NCBI GenBank assembly: GCA_003993805.1
Contig: RSEF01000002.1
Span: 94,779,995-94,843,994 of the forward strand
Length of the DNA: 64,000 bases
Direction: 5' to 3'
DNA from: Himantopus leucocephalus
Taxonomy: Eukaryota; Chordata; Aves; Charadriiformes; Recurvirostridae
Position 1 is the first letter of the stretch. Every line of letters begins with the position of its first letter. Both the position numbers and the translations under genes were made by a program. The notes under the pieces are model-generated. The model did no database searches, was not told where the DNA came from, and saw nothing but the letters and a program-made list of their open reading frames with translations. Positions 10,810-23,432 of the stretch are shown in pieces.

Positions 10810-13054
10810 GTACAGTGCTAGGCATCTGAGAAACTACACTATCTGAAGTCCTCTGTGTAATCGGCTGCATTCTTCCACACGCTGGAAAATTGCTTGATAC
10901 ACGTTGACCGAGGGTATCTTCCAGTCGTCTCTCTGCATGCCTTCCTCCTGTGTTTAATAAAGCTGGAAACCAGTTCTTCCTCCGCAGACCTCAGGCCGGG
11001 CTCTCTGCTCTGTGTATTTGGATTTGCAGGGGAGTTTTGACCATAATAACTCTGTAATCCTGCATCCTCTCCCCCAGGAACTGGTGGGGGATTCAAAAAG
11101 CTGGCTATAGCTATACCACATCTGTAACTTGGGCTGAAATATATCACTCTTCAGCCCCAGCCAGGTCCTGGCATGCAAACTAATGACTAATATTGAATAC
11201 TGAAATACGTTAGTGAAATACAATACTGAAAGTGTTGGCACTTTCGGTGAATTGTTTTGAGTGTGGGCTTTTTCTTTAAACTTTCATTTTCAGCTATTTT
11301 TCTCTCGCTGATGTGAGTCACAGGCAAAACGAACAAAGGGATCGGGTTTTGTAATGCATTTCCAAAGCTGGCAGTCGAGGGTTTGCACACTTAAGGAAAA
11401 GAATCGACAAGTCCTTCCAGACCTTTTTTATCAGTGAACCCATGTGCAAATTGACCAAAAGGAGGATGCTTTCTCACATTGTGGATGGGAACAAAGCATA
11501 TATTACGGCCTTGCGATCTGAAATGTCATTTTTATTTCCTTCTGGATGAGTGTTGCAGAAGACGTCTCTTCAGGCTGCAAGAGAAAGAGCGTTAGAGCTT
11601 GCAAGTAATTTTGAAAATGGAACTTCAGCTGCTGACAAGAAATGAGCTGGAGAACGTCTAAGACGGGGAAAAAATGAAATTGAGTATATCTCTTGCTTTT
11701 CAGGGATCAAAGTTGGCTACATGGAGCCCTCTGAGGGCGAGGAGGAAGACAGTTCAGTACCACAATCATCTGTTTTCAGAGGAGGTTTCCCACCAGTCAT
11801 TCCAGTTTGTGTATCAAGCAGCCAGGCTACTACTGCCTAGCTCGAAGGAGAGAAGTTTTGACACACATTCAGCTAACCTGACGCATCAGATCTCTGGAAA
11901 GACTTGATGATAAGTGGTTTTCCTCTTACTCTGCAAAGGAGAACCAAGGAAAGCAGTCTTGTAGGGGAAAGCTGTCATTGCAGCATTGCTAACGGTAGCC
12001 AAAGAGACTGTTCGAGCCAGAGCTGCTACAGACCAGCTAGCATTAATGGACATAAAATAGGAAATGTATTTTTTTTAATTGATCTCGGACTGTGTGTGTT
12101 GTGCTTTGAAAAGGGACTGATCCACCAGGACCTTAGCTTCTTTTGTTAAGACTGTGCTAGCCAAGAATCTCCTTTGAGAGCCATCTTGAACTAGCACTCA
12201 GACGGGCTAAGCCTCTGCACCCTAACTGAATTTGTGCTACAGTATGAGGATTGAGATTTCAAGCTGTTTCAGAATAAATACTTTTTCCTACTTTATGTTC
12301 AAACTGCAAATGCTTGGAAAAAACACAGTGCTGTTAGGTGTGCTCCCAAGTTTTAGTGTTGAAGGTCCTGCAGAAAAATCCGTCCTTTCTCAGCAGGCAG
12401 CCGATACATAGGAAGGTCCAGCTCTGGGACAAAAACAGTACTTGTCAAAGTAGATAAGAAAAAACATAATGTAAAGGGACAGACCACACCTTTCTCTCTG
12501 TCTTTTGCATTGCAAGAGTACATAGCAAAGCAGTGTGTGGTAATGAAGAAGATCTTGTTCAGCTTCCCTTGTTTTCCACGTACCGTTGCACCCTGAAGTG
12601 ACTGGCCAAATAGGCATCCTTCCTGAGTCTATGTGCTGGTGCTCTTGTTGCCACTGCGTCACAAAAAAACAGATAAAAACTTGATTCAGCCGGAGTTCCT
12701 CCCTTGATATGAGTCACTTGCAGTAATAAAGCTTCTGCAGACTAAATGCTGCTCTCAACTACTTACTAATGACTGTACATGACTGTCCTTTAAAGCAAAA
12801 CAACTTATTTTCAAACAGTTGGTTTCACAAGCGGTAATCTGAATTTAGTTGTAAAGCTCACAAATCAAGCCTCTCTCTGCACTGTCCACTGCACATATTA
12901 GTAGGCCGCTACAGAAAATGCAAGCGTGTCTGTAATAACTTGCAGATTGCTTTTAATTTCAGCATGTAATAACCTGCAATTTTGAGCTGGAGGAAAAGGT
13001 CGCCTGTGAAAAAAATACAGTATCTGCCATCTAACTTTCTTAAAGATGGTGATC

Positions 13055-13069
13055 TTTTTTTTTTTTTTT
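13055..13069. repeat. Poly-T tract (15 nt)
   Basis: An uninterrupted run of 15 T. It could be the reverse-strand A-tail of an old retrosequence, but no body is recognised on the left side. Confidence 0.8.
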
Positions 13070-13694
13070 GTCAAAGAGATTCTTGGCAGACTTGGCACAA
13101 GGGGAAGATTGGTGGAGATGGGAAGTTCCACCAGCCTGACCAAATGTTTCTTTGTTGTTTTGTGTTTCTGGAATAATGTCTTTCTCTTGATTCTGTGGGA
13201 CTACTCCTTTTGGTTTGATGATGTCTTATCTCCCATCATCTGTTGCATGTATCTTTTCAGAAGAAGTCCAGTTCGTTTTCTGTCTGGCAGAAGCATTCAT
13301 GATGACTGCCTTGGTCTTCATACCTTCTGAGAACTGAGGAATCTTCCCCTTTAAAAATAAGATTAACGTTGAGCTAAGGCTATCGGGGAACTGGTGGAAA
13401 TGCCCCTAGGGTTCTCTTTTCAAATTGCCACCACACTTATGTTTCAGCTTTTGATTGCTTTTTGTACTTTCTAAGTTTGTAATGTGCTTGGTTCTTCCTC
13501 CTCCTTTTCCTTGCAGTAGCTTGACCTTTGGCTTTAAACTACCAAGCAGCAAAACCTGCAGCTCATCATGTCAAAGATGAAGATGTATTGAATTAAGCAA
13601 GAACAGATGTTTCAAATAGGAACAGTTTGGAAAACCTGTAGTTCCTGGCTTAGCAATGTCATGTGTTGAAATATTATAAAAACCATTTTTTTTT

Positions 13695-13794
13695 NNNNNN
13701 NNNNNNNNNNNNNNNNNNNNNNNNNNNNNNNNNNNNNNNNNNNNNNNNNNNNNNNNNNNNNNNNNNNNNNNNNNNNNNNNNNNNNNNNNNNNNN
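13695..13794. other. Assembly gap (100 N)
   Basis: Exactly 100 N follow a poly-T run, which is the usual placeholder for a gap of unknown size. Open frames that cross it are meaningless. Confidence 0.95.
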
Positions 13795-13979
13795 CTCATC
13801 CAAGAGGCATGATAGTTTGAGCCTGCGTTCTGCTGTTGCCCCACCAGCCTCCCCAAGGAGGGGAGAGAAGGGAGCCCCACCGTTTGCTCTCCAAGTGTAG
13901 CTTGGGAAGTCCTCTCACACCAGGCTTGTCAGGAAGAGAGAAAAGTCCTGAACGGGTTACGATCTTAGCACATGACAAA

Positions 13980-14640
13980 GTTTAGGATGCCGCTCAGGAG
14001 GAATGATAGTATATTTGTACTGTTAGGCAGGAGTAACCTGCTTCACAGCTGAGGCTGTCGGGGGTGGAAAGCAGTTTAGGAAAGGATCTGGTGTCCCTGA
14101 GGATCAGAAGTTGAACATAAGTCAACAACCCCAGGCTATTTAGGAAACAGCAAATGTCATGTTCCAGTGTATAAACAGGAGTAGATCCTATAGGACATGG
14201 GAAGCAACACTTCCTCCTTGGAATTCATTTGCAAGGCCTCAACTGGAATGAGGTGCCCAGTTCTGAGCACCACGTGTCGGAGGCAGAGCAGGGGCCAGCT
14301 GGGCAGAGGGGATGGCAAGACGTATCAGAGCTGTAGGGAATGTGTGACCTGTGAGGGCAACTGAAGAATTCAGAGCTCTTCAGCCTCTGAAGGGAGATGT
14401 GAAGAGCCATTTTCAAAAACATAGGTTTCTGTAGCAAGAAATAACCTGTTCACTGTGGCTGTGATGGATGGGAGAGGAAATAGCAGGCTTAAATTGCAGT
14501 AAAGGAGACAGGATAAACAACAAAAGTAAGTGTAGGCATGGTGAGACACTGAAATCGATTGCACAGGGAGCTCATGGAGTCTCTGCTAGTGAAGGTGTTG
14601 AAGATTCAGTTGGGCTAACATAGGCCTGCTTAGTTTGGTT
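13980..14640 (+). repeat. Degraded CR1-like LINE fragment (3' part)
   Basis: Several blocks occur in CR1 order and on the + strand. These are a 'cccagttctgagcacc' block like CR1 'tccagttctgggctcc', then 'gagctcttcagcctctgaag' like 'cttgttcagcctggagaag', then 'ggtgagacactgaaatc' like 'gtgaggcactggaacagg', then 'agggagctcatggagtctc' and 'gaaggtgttgaagattcag' near the 3' end. All frames are broken, so it is an old, dead copy. The boundaries are approximate. It may begin inside the preceding gap. Confidence 0.65.
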
Positions 14641-17600
14641 TTGAGGAGAGAGGTGGATAATTCAGTCTTTCAAATACCTTCTCCATTTTTCTATGCTCTC
14701 CTAATGCTATTGTATGTGTGAGTTGTACACTAGAGGCACGGTTTGGTAAGGCAGCAGATGGCTGGAGCACATGATATGTAAGAATGTCAACTGAAAATGG
14801 CCTTTAAAGCAAAGGGTGAGGAGTATAAAATTGGGATGGAGGACTAGTAATGTAAATAAAATTTAAAAAATGGAAAAAGTAATCAGAAGATACATTTTAT
14901 TTGCCCTGTTCCTCAATATGCTGCCTTTTTGGTCAGAAGAAAGTAATTAGGTGAGTTCAAGGCTAAAGGCAATACCAAGTGTCTTGTGAACTTTGAGTGG
15001 CTTTTTTGAAGGTTCAGCCTCCATAACTGAATCCTCAGGAGTGCTTTGCCTGAGGGAGGGACAGAGAAGGAAAAAATGTTTTCTTCCTTTATGTAATAGC
15101 CCATAGGGCCCTGCCTCATTTTCCTTGAAGGTCAGGAGTTGTTTCTGTAGGAAGCAGCTGGAGCTTGTTGAGAAAACTACACAGGTAAATAACAGAGGAA
15201 AGAGAGGAAACCTGCAGGACAGCCAATTGACTACTAAAAGGTAAAATAAGGGTGTAACGTTGGCATACTAGGAGGGCCAAAAGACAAATACAGCAGAAAG
15301 GATGAAAACTGATACCTGTCCATGTATGCACATAGTCTGCGACCATTACTTGATGTCTGGGGAGCAAGTATGGAAATGTGGAGGGCTTAGGATATAGTCA
15401 GAAAGTTGGTTCATTGAAAGTAGTGATTTATTTGCATCAATCAGTTGGCAAGGATGCGTGAGCACGTTATCTGTTCAGGTAAGCCAGATAGAAACAAGCA
15501 ATACAAAGAAAAGATGTATTGAGGGGAAAACCTCAAGTCTCTAGATTTAAGACAGTGGAAGAACAGAAAAATAAGTGAAAAACAGATGTGGCATCGCTGC
15601 CAAATAATGATGCCACCATGTAGAAAATGCACTAAGATGTCTAACATGTTCCTAAATTATACAGTAGAGAGTACACAAAATAGGGATTTGGCCTACTAAT
15701 TATATTTTTGTTTGGGTACTGTCAACTCTTCTAGTAGATTTGCTCTGGGGCTGCTGCAAGCCCTGTTGTTTATGGTTGTTCAGTAACTCATCAGTCTAGT
15801 AGTGAATTGGTGTAGAACTCTTAGGAGGAAGGGAGGGTATGGGTGGGAAAGTCTTCCTCACTCCAACCCCATATCCATCAGAAGCGCAAGAGCTGCCTGA
15901 CCGCTGAGATGAGTTTGCCACAGTATCTGTCCATTGCTGTCAGCCTCAGAAGAGTGCAGGTGGCTGCATCCTTTTAAATGGGCCAGCAGTTTCAATATGG
16001 ATTTCACATCAAAGTGCATTGCCTGGGCATCGGCATCCTGACTGGAGCTTTGTGACTTACTGTCTTCAAAGATTTCAGTCCACATCTGAACATCAGCTTT
16101 GCTGGGATAGCTCTTTGCTTTGTTGAATGAATGTTCTCCCTGCATTTTACATGGTGTAAACACTCCTCTCTGGACGGTCAAGAAATACATCTAGAGAATT
16201 TGGTGCAAGTTTGACCTCATGCCGGAGGGGTTTTGGCTCATTCAGTTGCTCAGGTCATTCCCATTTTATCATGGAAGCTACCTCATGCCCATAGTGATAT
16301 GAGGAGTCAATGTAAGGATTAGGTGTGATCTCATTCATTTTGAAAAGACCAGTCAAAAATCTGCTAAACCAGCTCGTCAGCGGGTGAAATGAAAGCAGCC
16401 CCCAAGCACGTGGGGGTTTGTGTTTTGAAAAAAAATTGAATCATAAAAAAAAGCATGTGCTGAGGCTCCAGCCCAAAACTGATCTTATTTCCAATAAGGG
16501 TTTTAACCGTGTGAACAAAACCAGCTATCCTCTCAGTCAAAAAATGTCACTTAAATCCAAGGAGCTTGGAGGGAGAGTGCAGGAGAGCTGTTAGAATTAG
16601 TGTGCAATCTCATTAGCCTGCACCATTTCCCCCCAGTAGGCTCTTGCTTGATTTGATTATAATAGTGAAGATATAGTGCAGTTTCAAAAGACAGAACAGT
16701 CCTGGATTATCTGAGCTCACCAAAGCTGTCTCCTGTGGATCAGACCCCTATTTGTGTTGTTTCTTAAGGCAAGTACGGCATCAGAAGTGACTTTATTGGC
16801 AGGCGGTGCTACATGACAGGAACCTGCCAAGATTAATATACACAACATTCCCCTCCCTGCCTCCTGCTTTCAAAAAGTAACCAGCATAAAAGTCTTTATT
16901 ATTCAATTACTGCCCAGTCAGAAACCTCATGTTGTCAGAATTTGTTACTTATCCAGCAGTGGTTATTAATGATGTACCAAGTTCCATGCTTTAGCATATC
17001 TTCGGAAATGATACAGATGTGTGTATTTGCAGATGACTGGTTAATTTTGCTTTGAATCAGTAAGTAATCTGCACAGAACATATGTAGCAAGTGGCTAGGT
17101 ATAATTTATTCATTGTTCCTTTAATTATTCTGTTTGTCTTTATTCCATATTGTCAGTTTTTCAGCTGCTGTTAGTAATAAAAGCAGACTGAAAACGCATG
17201 CAGCTGAAGATACAATTTCTTTAGCATTTTTCAAATGGGCAGGGGATTCATCTTTTCTTGGAATGAATTGATTTACTGCAACTATTGTCTAATGCAATAC
17301 TACAGAATACGTTAAAACCTTATAAAAATTTTAAGCACTGCTCTGAGGAAAGCGCATTCAAGTCATTTGTAGTATGTATGTAGAGTTATCTCAGTCTTTT
17401 CTGGTTGATGCCATGGAGAGAAAATATTTCTAGAAATTCATCGTCATTTCAAACAATAAACTGAAACAGCATCAGTTAAAACTACTGAAGAAAATCAACA
17501 CTGTTATTTGACACCTCTGAGTTAGAGATGATGAATTAAAAGTTCAACATGTCTCCATTTCTCCATATATTGTAGACTGGTAACAGTTAATCTCCTAACT

Positions 17601-18240
17601 AAACATACGCAAAAAAAAAACCCAGTTAGTTTACCAGTACAAGTATGATTCCTTTTTGATCAAGTGCTATTTTGTATGTTGTTACATGTAAAACCTTTTC
17701 TTTCCAATGGGATCTTTCTCTATTTTTTCCCAAGTCAAAAATTTCTCATACAGCTATTTTGCACCATAAATTTGGAGGCTCAAACTTTCTCAGGAATTTA
17801 ATGTTATTCTGGGACTGTTCCTTGGTCTGCACTTCTGATAATTTCACTTTAAAGGAGTTATTGTTTGCTGCCTGACCACATTGTTATCCCAGGTGAAGCT
17901 GCAAATTCCTGCAGGACAAATTCTGATGTTTTTGAGAATCATATTCCACAAGTCAGTCAGAATTTGACTTGGGATAAGAGTCTAGCAGAGATTGTGTAGT
18001 GTGTAAAATCAAAAATAATTATGATATTAAAGTCATGCCAAACAAGTAGAGGCATCCTTTTTCTTCACCTTATGAGTCTCCTGTTAACAGAAAACTTTAA
18101 AGATTTGGGATATATCTCGTTAAAAATTTTATTAGAAAAAAGCTCTGCATTTTTTTCACAAGAAAGTGCACTCTGTCTCTCCAAAAGTACCATTTGTCCT
18201 ACTGTTTACTGCTCTAATTTGAACTGAATTTATTTTGTAG

Positions 18241-18422
18241 CTATCCCTTGAACAACAGTGATCTGCATCAGTTCAACATTGAGGAGAATGGTGGAGCACC
18301 ATATACCGCAAAAATGCCTGCAAGGCACCACCACCACCACCGTCATCACCACCACCATGCGAATTACGGCGCCCTTGCTCCCGACAGCAAGGACATTGTT
18401 TCTGGAGTTCCAAACCCAACCA
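18241..18422 (+). CDS. EPB41L4B: EPB41L4B long-isoform exon with two penta-histidine runs
   Basis: This 182-nt exon follows ttttgtag and ends ACCA|gtaagt. C at 18241 completes a Ser codon begun at 4687-4688. Sixty codons follow, starting YPLNNSDLHQFNIEENGGAP. The centre reads ARHHHHHRHHHHHANY. The tail is APDSKDIVSGVPNPT plus one base of a Lys codon. The human long isoform has a comparable segment (IEENGGTPF, then a His-Gln repeat and SNY), so position and composition match although the repeat itself differs. The segment is expected to be disordered. The repeat is CAC/CAT with a single CGT interruption. Confidence 0.88.
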
Positions 18423-19581
18423 GTAAGTCCACTGCAGTGAATGTCATTTCAGTAACTGTGCTGCTTTCAGATTTGTCTCTGGCAAGCAGGCAAAGGAAGG
18501 GGAAAGAAAACAACACGCGTTTCAGTGTTTCTCCTTGAAGAGCATGTTTCCTGGTATTATTTGCTAGCTTTGTACTATGTGCGAATGAGACAAGATTTGC
18601 AATTTCCTGGCTTTGCTATGGGGTTGCGGGATTTGGTGTTAGATTGGTGTTCCATAGCTGAACAAATACCCGATTAGTCACAGAGTCTCTAGCCACTTGG
18701 CACAGGCTATTTTTTCATTGTTACTATTTATTTATATAGTTTCACAAACCCCTCCTCGTCTGCCATTGTCTTTTGCTGATCTGCCCAGCTGGCCTTCAGC
18801 CCTCGTTGTTTGGATCCGACTCTTGCTTTCACGTCTGGGCACAAACGGCAGAAACTTTGGAGCACTGGACAAACAGCATCTCGCTCTTAGTTTGGGTAAG
18901 GGGAACAATTCCTGCTCAGCCCCAGCTACCACGACGCGAGTATGCTCACTTGCTCGGTGGAGAAATTCTTGGCATGTAGAAAGCAAAGAGGAGAGAAGCC
19001 TATCTGTTCCTGGTGCAGCGTTGGGGAGTTAGGGTGTAAGTCTCTGCTGCTGACCTTGTACAGGCTTTTTTAAGGGTACACAGCTCAGCCAAATGTTTGT
19101 AGGTTTACACAGGAACTGGAAGAGAAGCATCCCTGCCATTGAGCAATCCTACTACTTGCTCTCCAAATTTATAATCTCTGCGCGCTGCAGTGCGTGAGAT
19201 GCTGAAGCTGTGTAAGAATTTCAGAAGATGGGCAAAACAATCTGTTATTTTCCTAGCCTCAAGGGGATGATAAGCTATTCCTTTGCCCAGTTTTTGCCTT
19301 TATAATTGTAAATCACCCTGAGATAGGCATCCATTATGGAAACTTTCAGCCTGGGCAGTTAATCTGACAACGTAACATTCAAATTCCTGAAACCAGGATC
19401 TTGTAATGGGTGGTGCTGGGTGACCTTGACTGCAGGCTGTCCCACCTCAGCAGTAACGCACAGGCACCTACTTGCACAGGCTCTTTAATCAGACCTTGTT
19501 TCGGAAACTCAGAAACATTTTCTTTAATCTTCTTTCCCAAGGAGAGGGAGATAACAAGTTTTGGGAGGGAAGCTGAAGAAA

Positions 19582-20031
19582 TAAAATGCAAGGCAGTGTA
19601 GACATTTAAGGAAGGAGTCCTAGCAGCAATACGAATTGCTTGCTGGGATTTTTGCTGAAGTTACTCCTTTAGGAGCAACCTCCAGAAGACGTGCTGTCTT
19701 TCATTGCTTGTACGCTCCCTGCTGCCGTACCTGCGCCCTGGGAAGTGTGTGGTGTGTGGGGCACCNTAAAATGCAAGGCAGTGTAGACATTTAAGGAAGG
19801 AGTCCTAGCAGCAATATGAATTGCTTGCTGGGGTTTTCGCTGAAGCTACTCCTTTAGGAGCAACCTCCCGAAGACGTGCTGTCTTTCATTGCTTGTACGC
19901 TCCACACTGCCGTACCTTCTCCCTGGGAAGTGTGTGGGGCACTNCCTCCAGAAGACGTGCTGTCTTTCATTGCTTGTACGCTCCCTGCTGCCGTACCTGC
20001 GCCCTGGGAAGTGTGTGGTGTGTGGGGCACC
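19582..20031. repeat. Near-identical direct copies joined by two single N (unmerged contig ends)
   Basis: Copy 1 is 19582-19765. After N at 19766, copy 2 runs 19767-19943 with small differences, including a shorter end. After N at 19944, an 87-bp copy of the last part runs 19945-20031. Each N lies exactly at a copy boundary. The 87-bp core (cctccagaagacgtgctgtc and onward) therefore appears three times. This is probably an assembly artefact at the edge of a GC-rich region that was hard to sequence. Confidence 0.85.
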
Positions 20032-20960
20032 GCCAGCATGGCCTCCCCCTGCCTGGCAGTGCCCCAGAGATCCAGGGCGGGCTGATGGGAACTCCAGCAC
20101 CGCCGATGGGTATCCCCATCTCAGCCATGGTCTGTGCTGACCGGCGCCAGCCGGGAGAGCAGCACAGCCCACCCTGTTGGGTACGTGCTGGGCGGCTCGC
20201 CCTGGCTGTGCAACCTGCCGGGCCTCGGCCGGCCGGTCTCAGGGCCGCCATGAGCGGCAGCTGAGGGCTGGCAGTGGAGGGATGCTGGCGAGGCTGAGCT
20301 GGAAAGCCTGGGCCGGGCTGTCAGCCTGGCACAGCAGGAGGCGGTGACCTTTCTGGGGGGTGTGCCAGCCCATATTTTTTTCTTTCCCAAATTAGAGTTG
20401 AAGCATGCCAGGAAATTCAGTCAGAGCTCGCTGTGCTGCTGCTGCGTGTCCCAGCCCTGAGGGCACTGCAGGCCCTGCTGCCCCTGTCCCCTCCTGGGGG
20501 GCTCCCCCCTGTCCTGCCCACAGCCCAGGGCCCCATGTCAGCCCCAGCCAGGCCCCCCAGGGCCTCAGCCTCTGCCCCAGAGAGGCTGCCATAGAGCTCC
20601 AGCTCCCCACAGCCCTGCCACGGGCCCCGCTGAACCCGGACCCACCCGTAGAGCAGGTGGTGGTTAAAGAAACAACAGCAAAAAAAACACGGTACAGGGT
20701 GTTTATTCCAGCTCTGTGTCTCCTCTTAGGTGGCGCTGCTTTCCTCCTCCTCCTTGTTGCTGAAATAAGCTTAGAAAAAGCATAAGGGCAAACATCAGGA
20801 GTAGTTCTGTTTGTGTGCAGCGAGTGTTATCTGCGAGATGACACATGGGGCCCAGGAGGCTGCGTCCCCCCAGGCATGGGGTGGGTGAGCTCCCTCAAGC
20901 CCCTCACCTCCTGTGGGGCGCAGCCTCCCCAGCCTGTCCGGCGGCTGCCATGCTCTGAAG
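20021..20960. other. Intronic GC-rich, CpG-bearing island
   Basis: The sequence changes abruptly from about 40% GC to clearly GC-rich. In 20021-20260 I count about 16 CpG by eye, a density close to a CpG island. The part at 20440-20640 is C-rich (ccctgtcccctcctgggggg) with fewer CpG. It could be an internal promoter, an enhancer or a GC-rich repeat. No TATA box or exon is evident. An open frame at 20405-20785 (+) ends with a hydrophobic segment (ALCLLLGGAAFLLLLVAEI), but it has no splice or homology support. Confidence 0.5.
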
Positions 20961-23198
20961 GGGACTTTGGCAGCCCAGGCATGCGTGCAGCACCTATTCC
21001 TGGAGACAGATTTACCTTTCTCTTCGTTTTGTCCGCTTATGGCCGGTTCGTGCTAGATATGTGATTAGAGGAGAGGGGATCGGGGCTGGTTCCTGACATG
21101 GCCTAATGGCAGTAGCGCCAAATGCCAATTCCCAGTTTCTTTAAGGGAGCAGAAAAGGACAGGGGCACCTCGGAGGAGAGGCTGTGGTGCGGGCATGCCA
21201 GCCGCGTCCAGCTGAGCTCTTCACGTGGTTTTGCATCCCATGTGCTGATCTGTGAGCTGGGTCATCTTAACACAGGCACGCTGCGTTAGACCTGGCATGC
21301 TCAGGCTGTTATTTACGCCATTAAAGTGCCAATGGCATAGATAGGACTGCTTGCCTTAAAACACCGAGTCAAAGTTATTCACTTGCAGCTTGGGGTGACA
21401 GGTCTGGTTGCCTTTTCAAGGCTGGTGCTCAGTGGGTTCGTTTTGTTTTTCGTGGATCCTTTTAAATGCTGCTCAGGCTACTTCAGCTGAGAAAACCGTC
21501 TTGAATGTGGAAAAGGCTCGTAGTGTATGTGCTGATACAGCTAGGGGCGTGCTGGCTGTCAGTCAGTTACCCAGGAGGGCAGACATGGCAGAGTGTGTGG
21601 GACAAGGAAACTCAGGCAGCGAGGAGGCACTATCAGGTGCCTCTGTCAGCAACCTGGGGACAGGGGGGACTGATGTCTGGCTCCAGGCCACGTGGAAAGG
21701 CCTCTGCTGGGAAAGTGTTTCTAGGAAGTAAGTGGTGACTAACCTGGGGACGCTCTCGGGGAAGAGGGTGCTTGTGACAAAAATATCTCAAGTGGAAATG
21801 CCTGGAGAGCCAAAAGGTCTCATGGGGAGAATACGTTGTCCCAGTGGAAACTTCCCCCTGAGGCTGACAGAGGTGAGGCTGTGCACACCAACACTTCAGT
21901 TCGGGTACTTCATGGTTTTCCAAGGGACCATGGGCATTTTGTGACCTAGTCCAGTTCCTATGGTGTGGACTCATCTCTGAGCTCTGAGGTGGTTTTAAAT
22001 TCATCTGAAGTAGAACATGGAGTGACCCACCTATATGTACCCGGCATCGGATCCAGAGGGGGAGAAAGTGTCTGCCTTTCCTCCACTTACACCTATTCCA
22101 ATAAATTCCGCGATTCCAGTACAATTTGCAGGACATGGGCAGGAGAGAGGGAAATGACAGGATGCCTGGCCAAGGTTCCCTTTAAATACTGCTGCATGTT
22201 TCTCAGCAAACACATGGCCTGGGATTTTGTTACAGAAAACAAACCCAGGCCAGACCTGCCTGATTTTTCACATTCCAAGTAATTTGTCTACTTCAATTAC
22301 TGGGAGAAGTGAAATCCGGTGAAACAAATCTGACGTGTGTGTTTATGAAGGCAGTTCAGCAGAAGATGTTGTTTTCCCGTGTTCAGCCTGATTATTGTAT
22401 TTGCGATGCTGCCCTTCACCTCAAAGCTAGCGTACACAGATTGTATCTTTTTATGCAGCAGATCTTCCCCCGATGTATTCATGTATCTGCAGATTCCCAG
22501 TGCCAGGGACCACTGTTTTCAGGAGCAGTTAGCCTTACAGCACCAGTGCCGCTGCACAGGGAGGGTGAGCCGCTTGCTAAGCCTAATTGGCATGGCAACG
22601 TCGTGCATGGATTACCAGGTGCACGTGAGCAGATCCGCTGGCAGCAGCTGGGGCTATCACCAAAAGCAGATGCCAACAAGTATGCAATGTAGCTTGCAGA
22701 ATTTTTATGACAGAAAATGACGAACACGGAGAGGGGGCCCAGCTTGCCTCTTGAACTCTGGGCTGAGCTTATAGGTTATCACTTACAAAAAGACATCCTT
22801 TATTCCTGAACTGCTAGCTACAGAAGTCCTTGTGTAACCCTGAGCAGAGAATGGTGTGATACAGGCTGAGTTTCAGGCTGAAAACAGTGCTTTGAAAAAC
22901 CACAGTGCTGCCAGATCCTTTCTTGAAATGAAAGCCTGGTTTTGCCAAGACTTAATGCTGTCTCAGGAAGTGAACGCCTTTTGTGGGACTTCACTTTTTT
23001 GCCTTTTTTTAATCTATTTTCAAGGTTGAGTTGAAAGGCTAAACTGGCTAGCTTGTTTTCCAGAGCTCTCCCTTTAAAAAAAAAAGCACCAGCTTAAAAG
23101 TCAGTTTTAAATCATAGCAAACTTGAATAATTTAAATAAGGCACTTTTTCCCCACTATATTCTTTCTCAACAGGAAAATAGAATGACTGTGTTTCTTC

Positions 23199-23215
23199 AA
23201 AAAAAAAAAAAAAAA
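23199..23215. repeat. Poly-A tract (17 nt)
   Basis: An uninterrupted run of 17 A. It could be the tail of an old retrosequence or a simple repeat. Confidence 0.8.
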
Positions 23216-23314
23216 TCATCATATCGTATCTTGTGGCTGTGGTAATTTATTCCCGGATGTCATCGGGCAGTTTCACACTCTCACATCCATGGAAGCAGCT
23301 GTGATAGGAGAAAT

Positions 23315-23375
23315 GCCGAACTCTGGCATCACTAACTTGTGATGGGAGACCACCAAGGGGAGGTCAATGCTGATA
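23315..23375 (+). repeat. Possible 5S-rRNA-derived SINE relic
   Basis: The core at about 23334-23362 reads aacttgtgatgggagaccac followed by caagggg. It resembles the 5S rRNA internal control region (acttggatgggagaccgcc) and, more closely, the 'gatgggagaccaccaagg' form found in 5S-derived amniote SINEs such as AmnSINE1. Only about 25 bases match well. The flanks are too decayed for me to place, so this is a tentative call. Confidence 0.4.
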
Positions 23376-23432
23376 TTGTAACCCCTTCTAGGACATTATT
23401 ACCTCAGGGTCTGATAATGTTTCACCAGTGCC

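Larger units (their letters stand above)
8991..18240 (+). other. EPB41L4B: Intergenic to the short isoform, intronic to the long isoform (9.2 kb)
   Basis: I find no exon here that fits the gene. Contents are a 23-bp tandem duplication at 10112, a G-rich simple repeat at 10785, poly-T at 13055, the 100-N gap, an old CR1-like fragment, and scattered open frames. These include 174 codons at 9258-9782 (+) and 110 codons at 15858-16190 (-). None shows a domain I recognise. The acceptor at the end (ttatttattttgtag in outline) opens the His-rich exon. Confidence 0.65.

Noticed and set aside
13612..13880. Open frames running through the N gap
   Set aside because: They are produced by translating N, and the sequence is unknown.
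15858..16190. 110-codon minus-strand frame with an AG just before its ATG
   Set aside because: It ends cleanly and reads partly protein-like, but I recognise no family and find no partner exon nearby on the minus strand.
20405..20785. Frame with a C-terminal membrane-like segment in the GC-rich island
   Set aside because: The first two thirds are Pro/Ala-rich translation of GC-rich DNA. A hydrophobic stretch alone does not support a gene.
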